A stretch of 64,000 bases of DNA from the NCBI GenBank assembly GCA_039028695.1, contig JBCCHN010000009.1:16134-80133 (forward strand). Reading direction: 5' to 3'. Each line of letters opens with the position of its first letter. Position 1 is the stretch's first letter. Position numbers and translations under genes: made by a program. The notes beneath the pieces are model-generated. The model was not told where the DNA came from, made no database searches, and was given only the letters and a program-made list of their open reading frames with translations. The DNA comes from JANQKX01 sp039028695 (GTDB lineage: Bacteria > Pseudomonadota > Alphaproteobacteria > Kiloniellales > Kiloniellaceae). This document shows, in pieces, positions 26,756 to 35,992 of the stretch.

Positions 26756-27178
26756 ATGATTGATAAAATACTGGTCGCCGTGGATTTGGAGGACACTGCC
26801 CTGACCGAGCGCATGATCGAGGTCGCGGCTGATTTCTCCAAGCTAAAGGGAGCCCATATCACACTTGTCTATGTCGCCGCTGACATCGCGCCCGCCGCTG
26901 CGATCCAGCTGCCGAAAGGCTATCACGAAGACATGTCCGCCAAGGTTTCCGAACAGCTTGGGCATTTGGTCGGCAACCTGGGCCTGCCCGACGATAGGGC
27001 AAATATTGCAGTCCGTTCCGGTTCAATCTATCGGGAAATCTTGACACAGGCGGCTGAGGACACGTCCGACCTTATCGTCATCGGCTGCCATAAGCCGGAT
27101 CTTGCCGATTTCCTGCTCGGCCCGAATGCCGCGCGAGTCGTGCGTCACGCTTCCTGTTCGGTTTTTGTGGTCCGTTAA
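26756..27178 (+). CDS. UspA-family protein linked to TRAP transporter
   Basis: Encodes 140 residues with the UspA alpha/beta fold: KILVAVDLEDTALTERMIEV at the start and TSDLIVIGCHKPDLADFLLG near the end. Universal stress proteins are often encoded beside TRAP transporters; TeaD of the ectoine transporter binds ATP and modulates transport. The usual nucleotide-binding pattern G-2X-G-9X-G-(S/T) is not kept: the last part reads LLGPNAARVV with Pro in place of Ser/Thr, so ATP binding is doubtful. Strong RBS (GGAGG) 13 nt after the permease stop; same operon. Confidence 0.85.
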   Translation: MIDKILVAVDLEDTALTERMIEVAADFSKLKGAHITLVYVAADIAPAAAIQLPKGYHEDMSAKVSEQLGHLVGNLGLPDDRANIAVRSGSIYREILTQAAEDTSDLIVIGCHKPDLADFLLGPNAARVVRHASCSVFVVR

Positions 27179-27255
27179 AGTCCGTCGCGAAACGCAAAAA
27201 AAGATTTAGCGGCGTTCGCTGTGGGTGGCAGATCTAAATTGAGGAGGACTCCCTC

Positions 27256-27696
27256 ATGAAATCAGTCATTGTTGCCCTCGTCCTCGTTTTTGGTCTGTCC
27301 CTGCCGGCTTACGCGGAGGATTTGTCCTACCTTGCAGAGCGTGCCGAGGAGGGCGATCCCGAGGCCCAATTCGTCCTCGGCACTCTTTTTCGTTATGGAC
27401 AAGGGCTCGAAAAAAGTCTGCCCGAAGCGCTCAGATGGTGGACCATGGCCGCAGAGCATGGCAGCGTTGGAGCGCAATTTGCTTTGGGCGATATCTATTC
27501 AGGCGGCTACAAGCTGGAGAGGGACTATGTATTGTCCTATATGTGGTTCGATATCATAGCCCAACAAACCGACAATGAACTATTTGCGCCGGTTGCCCAA
27601 AGCACGCGTGATGCTTTGCTTGCTCATATGACAGATGCGCAAGTGGCTAAGGCCAAGCAGATGTCCGCTGATTGGATTGCAATGCACCTAAAATAG
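27256..27696 (+). CDS. Secreted Sel1-repeat protein
   Basis: Encodes 146 residues. Residues 1-21 are a signal peptide (cleavage after AYA). Then two to three Sel1-like repeats of the TPR superfamily: AERAEEGDPEAQFVLGTLFR, SLPEALRWWTMAAEHGSVGA and QFALGDIYSGGYKLERDYVL. The C-terminus is helical. Such proteins mediate protein contacts in the periplasm; no partner can be named. The gene has its own RBS (GAGGAGG) and lies 77 nt after the UspA-like gene. Confidence 0.82.
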   Translation: MKSVIVALVLVFGLSLPAYAEDLSYLAERAEEGDPEAQFVLGTLFRYGQGLEKSLPEALRWWTMAAEHGSVGAQFALGDIYSGGYKLERDYVLSYMWFDIIAQQTDNELFAPVAQSTRDALLAHMTDAQVAKAKQMSADWIAMHLK

Positions 27697-27783
27697 CCCC
27701 TCCTTTCAGCACTGAAATTGCGGTGCGATGAATTCATGACCGCCCTCCGCGCGGCTACCCCAGCTAAAATAGGGAAAATGATC

Positions 27784-28545
27784 ATGTTGGTGGAAGGTGG
27801 ACCCAATATTTGCGGCGTTACCATTGGCGTTCTGTGCCTGGATTCCCGCTTTCCAAAATTGCCGGGGCACATCAAAAATGTGTCGGGCCTGCCTTTTCCC
27901 GTGCTTTACGAAACCGTTCGCGGCGCCACTGTGGCCCAGCTGATAAACGAACCCAGTGATCAGTTTATCCACCCCTTTATCGATGCGGCCCAGCGCTTGG
28001 AAGTAGAAGGCGTACGCGCGATCACGGGAAGCTGTGGCTTTTTGGCGCTTTATCAGCGCGAACTGGCCGAGGCGGTGTCGGTGCCGGTCTTTGCCTCGAG
28101 TCTGATCCAGGTCCCCTTGGTCCACAACATGCTCAGACCTGGCCAAAAAGTCGGAGTCTTGACGGCCAGCGCCGCCAGGTTGACCGAGGCTCATTTCAGG
28201 GCGGTTGGCGCGGCTGGTATCCCCGTGGCAATCGGCGGGCTGGAAAATTCTGAAGAGTTTTGCGAGGTCATCCTTGAGGGCCAGCGAAGCGTCATGAATG
28301 TGACCAAGATCGAGCAGGAAGTTCTTGGCGCGGCCCAAAGTCTGGTCGACGAGAACCCGGAGATCGGAGCCCTCGTTTTAGAATGCACCGATATGCCGAC
28401 CTTTGCCCATCGCATCCAAGCCCGCTTGCGCCTTCCGGTGTTTGATCTGACCACGCTGGCGACCATGGTCCACGACGCTGTGGCGCGCATGCCCTACCAA
28501 GGTCTTTGGCCGCGCCAGATTACTCCAGATCCCGATTCGAGATGA
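27784..28545 (+). CDS. Aspartate/glutamate racemase superfamily protein
   Basis: Encodes 253 residues from the ATG at 27784 (GGGA eight bases upstream; ATGs at 27736 and 27778 are alternatives). GGPNICGVTIGVLCLDSRFP is the usual N-terminus of this family. Two catalytic-type Cys are visible, in ITGSCGFLALYQ and in LVLECTDMPTFAHRI, the pair expected for cofactor-independent racemases. Relatives act on Asp, Glu, hydantoins or similar acids. It lies just upstream of a CoA-transferase gene (11 nt), probably one operon, in a cluster with hydantoinase/oxoprolinase fusions; a racemase of the same pathway is inferred. Confidence 0.82.
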   Translation: MLVEGGPNICGVTIGVLCLDSRFPKLPGHIKNVSGLPFPVLYETVRGATVAQLINEPSDQFIHPFIDAAQRLEVEGVRAITGSCGFLALYQRELAEAVSVPVFASSLIQVPLVHNMLRPGQKVGVLTASAARLTEAHFRAVGAAGIPVAIGGLENSEEFCEVILEGQRSVMNVTKIEQEVLGAAQSLVDENPEIGALVLECTDMPTFAHRIQARLRLPVFDLTTLATMVHDAVARMPYQGLWPRQITPDPDSR

Positions 28546-28556
28546 GCGCGTAAAAG

Positions 28557-29711
28557 ATGAAAGGGATCCGCGTCGTCGATCTAACTTCAGTCCTGTCCGG
28601 CCCCTTTTGCACCTGGCTGCTGGCGGGCATGGGAGCCGACGTCATAAAGGTCGAAAGTCCTGATGGAGATACGGCCCGACAGACGCCGCCCTTTGAAGAG
28701 GATATGAGCCTTTATTTCGCGTCCCTGAACCGCAACAAGCGCTCCCTCTGCCTTGATTTGAAAAGCCCATCGGGGCGGGAGGCTTTGCACCGTTTGCTGG
28801 GAACGGCCGACGTTTTTATCGAAAACATGCGCCCCGGCGTGCGTGACCGCCTTGGCTGCGGTGACGAGGATCTGAAAAAGCTCAACCCGCGTCTGATTTG
28901 TGCCTCCATCAGCGGCTTTGGGCAGCAAGGCTCCCTCTCCGGGCGGCCGGCCTATGACATCATCGTTCAGGCCATGAGCGGTATGATGAGCATCAATGGT
29001 CCCCAGGGTGGGCCGGCCACGCGGGTCGGCTTTTCTGTGGGAGATATCTCTGCTGCGCTCTTTACTGCCATCGGCATTCTAGAGCGCCTCTATCGGCGCG
29101 ATAGCTTGGGCGAGGAGCCCAAGGACGCCCTGGACATCTCCATGTTGGCGTGCCAGTGGGCCTGCCTGGAAAATGCCTTTTCCCGCCATTTGAACGCAGG
29201 TGAGGTGCCCGGCCCCATTGGTTCTCGCCATCCCTCCATGACACCCTTCGAGCCCTATCCCACAGCGGATCGGCAGATCGTGATCGGCTTGGGAAGCGTC
29301 AAGGATTGGCCCCGCTTTTGCGATGTGATTGGATTACCGGCGCTGACGGACGATCCTCGCTTTGAGGATGACGAAACTCGACTCGAAAACAGAGACAATC
29401 TTGACAATATTTTAGGGACACATTTCCGAAAACATTCCGCCGATCATTGGCTATCTCTTATGACGGCCAATGATATCCCTTGTTCCGCTATAGAATCTGT
29501 CAAGACCATAGCCGAAAGCCCTATCAGCACGGAATACAATGCCTTCTCCTCTGTCAAATCCGCCGGAGGCGCGGACATGAGATTTGTGTGTAGCCCTTTG
29601 GCGCCCCTGTCGTTGCAGGAAACCATCGCACCGAAGCTGGGTGAACACACAGAGGAGATTTTAGCCGAACTGGGCTATTCCGAGGCGGAAAGAGCTGCTT
29701 TTCTTCGGTAG
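28557..29711 (+). CDS. CaiB/BaiF family III CoA-transferase
   Basis: Encodes 384 residues. Class III CoA-transferases move CoA between carboxylic acids through an Asp-linked anhydride. Visible are MKGIRVVDLTSVLSGPFCTW, GADVIKVESPDGDTARQTPP, NRNKRSLCLDLKSPSGREAL, and the catalytic Asp in VGFSVGDISAALFTAIGILE (about residue 165). No substrate can be assigned. Co-directional with the racemase gene 11 nt upstream; convergent with the aminotransferase gene, with only 7 nt between stops. In this cluster it may activate the acid produced by ring opening and transamination (inference). Confidence 0.92.
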   Translation: MKGIRVVDLTSVLSGPFCTWLLAGMGADVIKVESPDGDTARQTPPFEEDMSLYFASLNRNKRSLCLDLKSPSGREALHRLLGTADVFIENMRPGVRDRLGCGDEDLKKLNPRLICASISGFGQQGSLSGRPAYDIIVQAMSGMMSINGPQGGPATRVGFSVGDISAALFTAIGILERLYRRDSLGEEPKDALDISMLACQWACLENAFSRHLNAGEVPGPIGSRHPSMTPFEPYPTADRQIVIGLGSVKDWPRFCDVIGLPALTDDPRFEDDETRLENRDNLDNILGTHFRKHSADHWLSLMTANDIPCSAIESVKTIAESPISTEYNAFSSVKSAGGADMRFVCSPLAPLSLQETIAPKLGEHTEEILAELGYSEAERAAFLR

Positions 29712-29718
29712 CTGAAGA

Positions 29719-30801
29719 TCAAAGGAGCTTTTCCAAGGCTTCGTCAAATTTTGTCATCTCGGCCCTTGATCCGATGGTTACGCGCAGGTGGTGGGGCAGG
29801 TCGTAGGACGTCATGGGACGCACCACGATGCCTGATTTTTTCAATCCCTCATACAACGGATGGGCGGACAGGGGGCCTGCCTCAGGGCAGCCGATCAGCA
29901 AGAAATTGCCCTGGCTGGGCCGGGGCTCTAGGCCCAGCGTCGTTGCCTTTTCGCTCAAGGCTTGGCGCAGCTCGACCACTTCGGCGACGGCGCATTTAAG
30001 GTGATCCTGATCCTCGACGGCGGCCTGGGCGGCGGCCAATCCCGGCGTCGTGACGCTGTTGGGCGGTCGGGCCGCCGAGAGGGCCGCCACCACGTCTGCC
30101 GGGCCGTAGAGCCAGCCGATGCGCAAGCCTGCTAAGCCGTAGGCTTTTGAGAAGGTCCTGAGCACCACAATGTTGGCGCCCTGATCTACCAGGTCAAAAC
30201 CATTTTCATAAGCCTGTCCGGACACAAACTCGGCGTAGGCGCAATCGAGTACCAGCAGGACGTGCTCCGGCAACAGTGCCCGCAACCGAGCCACCTCGCC
30301 TGGTGCCAGTAAAGCGCCGGTAGGATTGTTCGGGTTCACGACAAAGACCAGGCGGGTGGCCTCCGTCACCGCGGCGGCGATGGCAGGGACATCCGCTGTC
30401 ATATCGTTTTCCGGTACCACGTGGATTTGCGCCCCTGCCAGGGTGCATTGCAGCTGAAAGAACTTATAGCCGAACTGGGTCATGACCATCTCGGCCCCCG
30501 GCTCGCAATAGCATTGGGCCAACAGCCCGAGCAGTTCCATGGAGCCGGCCCCGCACAGCAGCCGTTCCGACGAAAGGCCGTGAACCTGGGCAATGGCCTC
30601 GCGCAGACTGAGATGATCCGGATTTGGATAGCGGTTGAGCTGGGTCAGGGCCGTGCCGGCCGCCGCCACAGCGCGCGGGCTCGGTGGAGCGCCCAGCTCA
30701 TTTTGCGCTAAGAGGATGGGATGGGCGATTCCCGGCAGGTTTTGCTCCGCCAGGACATAGGGCGGCAGCGCCTTGACGGATGCTCGTGTCGGGGTCGGCA
30801 T
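29719..30801 (-). CDS. HisC-like class I/II aminotransferase
   Basis: Encodes 360 residues, like histidinol-phosphate aminotransferase. PLP motifs: FVVNPNNPTGALLAPGEVAR, VLLVLDCAYAEFVSGQ, and the PLP Lys in VLRTFSKAYGLAGLRIGWLY (about residue 217); the C-terminal RVTIGS Arg binds the substrate carboxylate. No other his genes are nearby, and its neighbours are a maleate-isomerase-like protein and a HyuAB fusion, so a catabolic amino-acid transaminase role is as likely as histidine synthesis. RBS AGGAGG lies 6 nt before ATG. It is 32 nt downstream of the isomerase-like gene in the same operon. Confidence 0.88.
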   Translation of the reverse strand: MPTPTRASVKALPPYVLAEQNLPGIAHPILLAQNELGAPPSPRAVAAAGTALTQLNRYPNPDHLSLREAIAQVHGLSSERLLCGAGSMELLGLLAQCYCEPGAEMVMTQFGYKFFQLQCTLAGAQIHVVPENDMTADVPAIAAAVTEATRLVFVVNPNNPTGALLAPGEVARLRALLPEHVLLVLDCAYAEFVSGQAYENGFDLVDQGANIVVLRTFSKAYGLAGLRIGWLYGPADVVAALSAARPPNSVTTPGLAAAQAAVEDQDHLKCAVAEVVELRQALSEKATTLGLEPRPSQGNFLLIGCPEAGPLSAHPLYEGLKKSGIVVRPMTSYDLPHHLRVTIGSRAEMTKFDEALEKLL

Positions 30802-30833
30802 GGCAGTCCTCCTAAGGTTTCGGCAAACGACGG

Positions 30834-31613
30834 CTAACGATCAGCGACCAAGCGGTGGTTCGCAAGGACGGTGCCCTCGAAGGGGAGTCCGAGGCGGCGA
30901 ATGGCCCAGGCCATCAGTGCTTGATTGCTGGTGACCACCGGTTTGCTCAGGCGTCTTTCGATTTCGGGCACCGCCTCGGCAGCCCGCATGTCGGTGCAAG
31001 ATAGCACGATCACTTGGGCCTCCTTATTGTTCGCCCGTTCGGCCAAAGCCATCACATCATCAGGGCTCAGCGCGGCCACATCGTCATTGCCCAAAGGCTT
31101 TTCTGCATCCGCCCGGCCCACGCAGCGGTGACCGAATGCTTCAATAAAGGAAATCGCCAAATCGTTCAGCCTGGCCACATAGGGAGAGCTGAGAGCGAAG
31201 GCTTTGCTGCCTTTATCGCCCACATCCGAAATCGCTTCCACCAAGGCCGAGGCGGCGGTGATGGCCGGAATGCCGGTTTGCGCTTCGATTTCTTGGCGAA
31301 ATTGGCGGTCGTAGGCTGGCCCTTGCGCCAAGGTCGCCGAGGTACAACCGTAAAGGATCACATCCGACCGGCAGAGGCGCAGATTATCCACCACTTCCGG
31401 CGAGTGTTGGTCCGAGTATTGCCGCATCTGCTTTTCGTCGGGAATGGCGTCCACGTCATATCCCCCCGAGCGAGAGAAGTGGAGAGACACGCCTTCGGGC
31501 GCCAACATCATCATGTCCGGCTCCAGGTTGGTGTTGGTGACGGGTACCACCACGCCGATGCGGCCGCGACCGCGGCTTTGCCGGGGTCGGCCGTTTGTTT
31601 GAGCATGCTTCAT
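30834..31613 (-). CDS. Maleate isomerase / Asp-Glu racemase-like protein
   Basis: Encodes 259 residues. GRIGVVVPVTNTNLEPDMMM, then YGCTSATLAQGPAYDRQF (first catalytic Cys), GIPAITAASALVEA, and VIVLSCTDMRAAEAVPEIER (second Cys) place it in the group of maleate cis-trans isomerases and arylmalonate decarboxylases within the Asp/Glu racemase superfamily. The N-terminal ten residues are basic and probably flexible. The start overlaps the stop of the HyuAB fusion upstream by 4 nt (ATGA), strong evidence for coupled translation and a shared pathway. It is a different subgroup from the racemase at 27784, so the cluster holds two. Confidence 0.85.
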   Translation of the reverse strand: MKHAQTNGRPRQSRGRGRIGVVVPVTNTNLEPDMMMLAPEGVSLHFSRSGGYDVDAIPDEKQMRQYSDQHSPEVVDNLRLCRSDVILYGCTSATLAQGPAYDRQFRQEIEAQTGIPAITAASALVEAISDVGDKGSKAFALSSPYVARLNDLAISFIEAFGHRCVGRADAEKPLGNDDVAALSPDDVMALAERANNKEAQVIVLSCTDMRAAEAVPEIERRLSKPVVTSNQALMAWAIRRLGLPFEGTVLANHRLVADR

Positions 31614-34600
31614 GTCGCTTCCCCTTTCAGCTCTTGGCGACGTGCAGCGGTTGCCGCTGGGTCCACTTGCCCATCTGCGGCCAGGATAATGCCATAGTGC
31701 TTTTTGGCAGTCTCTTGAGAGATGAAGCCTCGCCGCAGGTCGCTTTCCACCGCGGCAGGATCGCGATCGAGCGGATCCCCGTAGCCTCCGCCGCCAGGAG
31801 TTTCCCAGATTAAAAGATCGCCGGCGGGGATCACCTGTTCGCCTTTTCCCTTGATTTTGGGCCCCGACCGCAAACTCGCCCGCCCCAGCGCGCCTTCAAG
31901 GCCTCCTTCTCGGCCCCGGGCCGGGTATTTTGTGCGCTCCACCCCGGCAAAGAGCAAGATCGGCGCCTCTTCATTGCTTTCCAACTCAATGACTTGGCCA
32001 AGGCCGCCGCGATAGCGACCCGCGCCGCCGCTGTCGGTAATAAGCTCGCGCCGGCGAATGCGCACCGGAGCCGTGCTTTCGGCGATCTCAACCGGGGTGC
32101 CGAAGAGCCCGCTGGGATAGGCGGTGGCCGACAACCCATCCTTAGTTGGGCGGGCACCCATGCCGCCGGAATGGGAAAATTCCGTGGCAAAGGGGGTGGC
32201 GTTTTGTCCTTCCCGGGCGGCGGAGGCCACGCTGCGCAGGGGCAAATCCCACAGGCACGACGCCCCTTCGGCCGGGGCCAGGCCGGGTAGGGCTTGATGG
32301 ATGCAGCCGAAGACCAGATCCGAGACCATATGCCCCACGTTGTGGCGCATGGCCACCGGCGCCGGGTATTGGGCATTCAAAATACAGTCCTTGGGTGCCT
32401 CGAACTTAAAGGGTGCCAGCGAGCCCGCATTGTTGGGGATGTCGCTGCCCACCAGGCAGCGTGTGGCAAAAACGCTGTAGGCCTCGGTGTACTTTATGGG
32501 CACGTTGATGCCCCGTGCCGAATGGCCCGATGACCCGGTGAAATCCGTAATGATTTCCTTAGCGGTGACCGTCATCTTGGCCTTTAAAAGGATTTCGAAG
32601 TCGTAGCCATCGGTCATCAGCTCGCTTTCGTAAACGCCGGCCGGCACGCGGGCGATCGCTGCCTCGGTGGCCTGTTGCGAGGTGGTGAGAATGTGCTCGG
32701 CGAGTTTGTCCACGCGGTCCAGGGAAAATTCACCCATCATTTCGGACAGTCGCTTGGCGGCCACATCGCAGCAGGCGATCAGGGCATAAAAATCCCCTTC
32801 GTTGGCGATAGGCGAGCGGGAGTTGGCCTTCATGATCTTCATGATCACCGGGTCGACCCGACCCTCGTCCACCAGTTTCAACGGCGGCAGATAGAGACCT
32901 TCGTCGAAAACATCGCTGCCGTCCGGCCCCATGCCCAAACCGCCAAGGTCATAAACGTGAGAGGTGCAGGCGGTGAGGGCCACCAAGTCTCCCCGATGGA
33001 AGATGGGAGAGAAAAGCACGATGTCGTTTAGATGGCCCGAGCCGATCCAGGGGTCGTTGGTCATATAGATGTCGCCCGGCTTCATCTCGGCCTTGGGAAA
33101 ATGGGGCAGCATTTCGCTTACCGCAGCGGCCATGGTATTGATATGGCCGGGTGTGCCGGTCACCGCTTGGGCCAGCATCCGCCCTTGCACATCAAAAATC
33201 CCGGCTGAGATATCTCCGCACTCGCGCACGATGGGGCTAAAGGCCGTGCGCATGAGAACCTGTGCTTGCTCTTCCACAATGGCCATCAGGCGGTCCCACA
33301 TGACTTGAAGGTCAATCGCCGAATAAGTTTGATCTTCCCATGCCAAGCTATTGCCCGATTGGGCGGCGTTTGCGGTGGTTCTGTCTTCAAGCCGGTTCAG
33401 GACAATGTTTCGACCGGCGTCGATCCGGGCCTGGAAAGCGGCGGAGACAAAGCAAGTGGTTTGCGGTTCAACGATCAAAGCGGGTCCCATTATTTCGGCG
33501 CCCGCTTCAAGATCCGCGCGCGAATAAACCGCCGCTTCGACCTGGGCTCCTTCCTGGCCGAGGGTCAGCAATCGCTTGCCGCTGTCCATGGGGCGGCTCT
33601 TGGGCGGCAGGTCAGATACTGGCTGCGATGATGCCGGCACGTTGGAGGCGACAACCGACCAATTCATGATCTCAACGCTCATCTCGGGCACCACGCGGCT
33701 GAACAGGCGCGCGTATTCCCGCTCGAAGTCGGCGACCAGTTCCTGCAGCTTGATGTCGTCAATGTTCCCCGCGGGTAGGGGAATTTCGATTTCGTGGCCC
33801 TGTCCATTATAGCGCATGAAGGCAACCCGTGTGACCTTAAGGGCCTCGCCCGGGGCGCCGGCCTCGACGATGGCTCTGGCTTCCCCTTCAAGCTCGGTCA
33901 AAAGGTCATTGACCGCGACAAAGGGGAAAGCCTCAATCAGGACATAGTGGCTGCGCACGATCTCGTAGGAGACGGGGGCAAAAAGGAAACCCACGGCCGA
34001 GCCGACGCTGGGATTGGGGGGGATAATGATTTCTTCAACGCCAATTTTCTCCGCCACCCGTGTCGCATGAAGCGGCCCGTTGCCGCCGAAGGCAACCATG
34101 CTGCAGGCGGCTAGATCCTTGCCCTGTTCCACTGCGTGCATGCGCGCCGCGTTTGCCATGGCTTCGTCCACCGATTGGGAGATTCCGTCCGCCCCTGCGG
34201 CGATGCTGATGCCCAGCGGTGTTGAGATTGCATTTTCAATCGCCTGCTGGGAGAGCCCAGGCTTGAGGTTCAAGCGGCCCTCGGCAAAGGTCCGGGGATC
34301 GATATAGCCCACGGTCAAATCCGCGTCCGTCACCGTTGGGGCCTGACCGCCGCGTCCGTAGCAGGCAGGGCCCGGATCAGAGGAGGCGCTTTGGGGGCCC
34401 ACACGCAATCGGCCCAAACCGTCCACCGACGCGATGGAGCCGCCCCCGGCACCGATTTCAATCATCTCAATCACGGGAATGCGGGCCGGTATGCCGCTGC
34501 CCTTCAGAAACCTCTCCGCTCGGTCAATCTCGAATGAGCGGGAGCTTCTCGGGCTATGGCCCTCGATCAGACAAACCTTGGCCGTGGTGCCCCCCATGTC

Positions 34601-35461
34601 GAAGGAGAGCACCTCGTCTATATCTTTTTCCTGGGCCACCTTCGCGGCCAGGATCGCACCGCCGCTGGGCCCCGATTCGACCAGACGTATGGGATAGGCC
34701 ATGGCGGTGTCCAGGGTGGTGATCCCCCCGCCCGAGGTAATTATAAAAAGGGGACAATTAAAGCCCTTGTCCTTTAGGGCGCCCGCCAACTCGTGCATAT
34801 AGCCTGCCATCAGGGGCTTTATGTAGGCGTTGGAGAGAGTGGTGCAGAGGCGGTCAAACTCCCGCACTTCTGGCGATACCTCGCAGGAGAGGGAAACCGG
34901 CAGGCCCGGTGCTCGCTCAGCCAGGGCCTTTTTTACATGCCGCTCGTGGGCTGGGTTCTTGTAACCGTGCAGAAAGCAGACGGCTACGCTTTCGACCTCT
35001 TGGCCGAGCAGATCGTCTATCGCTCTATCCAGGGACGCTCGATCAAGGGGTTCGATGACCTTGCCAGTGACATCGACCCTTTCGCTTACGCCAAAGACTA
35101 GATCTCGCGGTACAATCAGGTCCTGTTTTTCGATGTTAATATCGTATTGATCGTATCTCCGTTCATAGCCAATTTCTAAGATGTCCCGGAAACCACTAGT
35201 GGCGATTACACCGACCTTGGCGCCGCGCCGTTCAATCAGGGCGTTGGTGGCCAGGGTGGTGCCGTGGATCACCGATCCAAAATCTTCCGGTTTCAGGTCG
35301 CTTTGTGCCAGGGCATAGGCGATCCCTTGAACCACGCCCTCCACCGGACGGCTGGGCGTGGTTAGGGTTTTGGCCGTGAGGATTTGATTGCCTTTTTCGA
35401 TGGCGATGTCGGTAAAAGTGCCGCCGATGTCAACGGCAAGGCGGGGCTTTTTGTGATCCAT
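31610..35461 (-). CDS. Fused hydantoinase/oxoprolinase (HyuA-HyuB), copy 1
   Basis: Encodes 1283 residues. The HyuA part (about 1-700) opens with RLAVDIGGTFTDIAIEKGNQ, the ATP-binding ASKHA phosphate loop, and has VIHGTTLATNALIERRGAKV, FDMGGTTAKVCLIEG and IGAGGGSIASVDGLGRL. The HyuB part begins near 715 (LQVMWDRLMAIVEEQAQVLM) with YMTNDPWIGSGHLNDIVL and GGAGRYRGGLGQVIELES. Fusions of this size occur in 5-oxoprolinases (ATP-dependent opening of 5-oxoproline to glutamate); relatives act on hydantoins, caprolactam, or carboxylate ketones. The exact substrate is open. First gene of the minus-strand operon with the isomerase-like and aminotransferase genes; divergent from paralogue copy 2. Confidence 0.92.
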   Translation of the reverse strand: MDHKKPRLAVDIGGTFTDIAIEKGNQILTAKTLTTPSRPVEGVVQGIAYALAQSDLKPEDFGSVIHGTTLATNALIERRGAKVGVIATSGFRDILEIGYERRYDQYDINIEKQDLIVPRDLVFGVSERVDVTGKVIEPLDRASLDRAIDDLLGQEVESVAVCFLHGYKNPAHERHVKKALAERAPGLPVSLSCEVSPEVREFDRLCTTLSNAYIKPLMAGYMHELAGALKDKGFNCPLFIITSGGGITTLDTAMAYPIRLVESGPSGGAILAAKVAQEKDIDEVLSFDMGGTTAKVCLIEGHSPRSSRSFEIDRAERFLKGSGIPARIPVIEMIEIGAGGGSIASVDGLGRLRVGPQSASSDPGPACYGRGGQAPTVTDADLTVGYIDPRTFAEGRLNLKPGLSQQAIENAISTPLGISIAAGADGISQSVDEAMANAARMHAVEQGKDLAACSMVAFGGNGPLHATRVAEKIGVEEIIIPPNPSVGSAVGFLFAPVSYEIVRSHYVLIEAFPFVAVNDLLTELEGEARAIVEAGAPGEALKVTRVAFMRYNGQGHEIEIPLPAGNIDDIKLQELVADFEREYARLFSRVVPEMSVEIMNWSVVASNVPASSQPVSDLPPKSRPMDSGKRLLTLGQEGAQVEAAVYSRADLEAGAEIMGPALIVEPQTTCFVSAAFQARIDAGRNIVLNRLEDRTTANAAQSGNSLAWEDQTYSAIDLQVMWDRLMAIVEEQAQVLMRTAFSPIVRECGDISAGIFDVQGRMLAQAVTGTPGHINTMAAAVSEMLPHFPKAEMKPGDIYMTNDPWIGSGHLNDIVLFSPIFHRGDLVALTACTSHVYDLGGLGMGPDGSDVFDEGLYLPPLKLVDEGRVDPVIMKIMKANSRSPIANEGDFYALIACCDVAAKRLSEMMGEFSLDRVDKLAEHILTTSQQATEAAIARVPAGVYESELMTDGYDFEILLKAKMTVTAKEIITDFTGSSGHSARGINVPIKYTEAYSVFATRCLVGSDIPNNAGSLAPFKFEAPKDCILNAQYPAPVAMRHNVGHMVSDLVFGCIHQALPGLAPAEGASCLWDLPLRSVASAAREGQNATPFATEFSHSGGMGARPTKDGLSATAYPSGLFGTPVEIAESTAPVRIRRRELITDSGGAGRYRGGLGQVIELESNEEAPILLFAGVERTKYPARGREGGLEGALGRASLRSGPKIKGKGEQVIPAGDLLIWETPGGGGYGDPLDRDPAAVESDLRRGFISQETAKKHYGIILAADGQVDPAATAARRQELKGEAT

Positions 35462-35992
35462 CCCAAACTCTCCAAGACCCTAGCCCTAGGGGCGAAAACG
35501 GGGTCGAGCTATGATAAAACCAAGCGGGTGAAAGAGAACCGGTGCGGCGCTTGCGTTGTCTGAGGCGGTGGCCTTTTGGGGTGCGGCCTCACGGGATCTT
35601 TCGGGCGGATCGATCTTGATTTGGGAATGATGGAACACTCTTCCGCCGACAGCTCCCGTTAACCCGCCAGGCGGCGGGCGTCACGCAAGCGCTGTCATGG
35701 GGCGACAAGATTTGATTTATCGTGCCGGCGACCGATTTGGCGGACAAAAACGAGGGGCATGGCAACCTCGGTGGTGTTTCCTGCCCAAAAGGCTAGCTTC
35801 CGTCGTTTTGGCTGTCAATTGCTTCTGTCTGCGCCCTCGTAGCCGCGTAATGTGACTCGTGCCTCAGAAAGAACTTGAAATTGGATCGGTTCTTTGCTCG
35901 CCTCTCGGTTGGCCTCATGAGCCAAATCAGTGGTGCAAGGGTCACATTTCGATCAAGCCTAGAATGAAACCCGAATTGGGGAGGGAGCCAGC
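35462..35992. other. Intergenic region between divergent HyuAB genes
   Basis: This 531-nt gap holds no gene I can support. It must contain the promoters of both HyuAB fusions. A CCCGCC-AGGC-GGCGGG inverted repeat (35663-35678) lacks a T-run on either strand and may be an operator or simply GC-rich sequence. The RBS of copy 2 (GGGGAGGGAG) lies at the right end. Confidence 0.5.

Noticed and set aside
35663..35678. CCCGCC-AGGC-GGCGGG hairpin between the HyuAB genes as a terminator
   Set aside because: No T-run on either strand and both genes point away from it.
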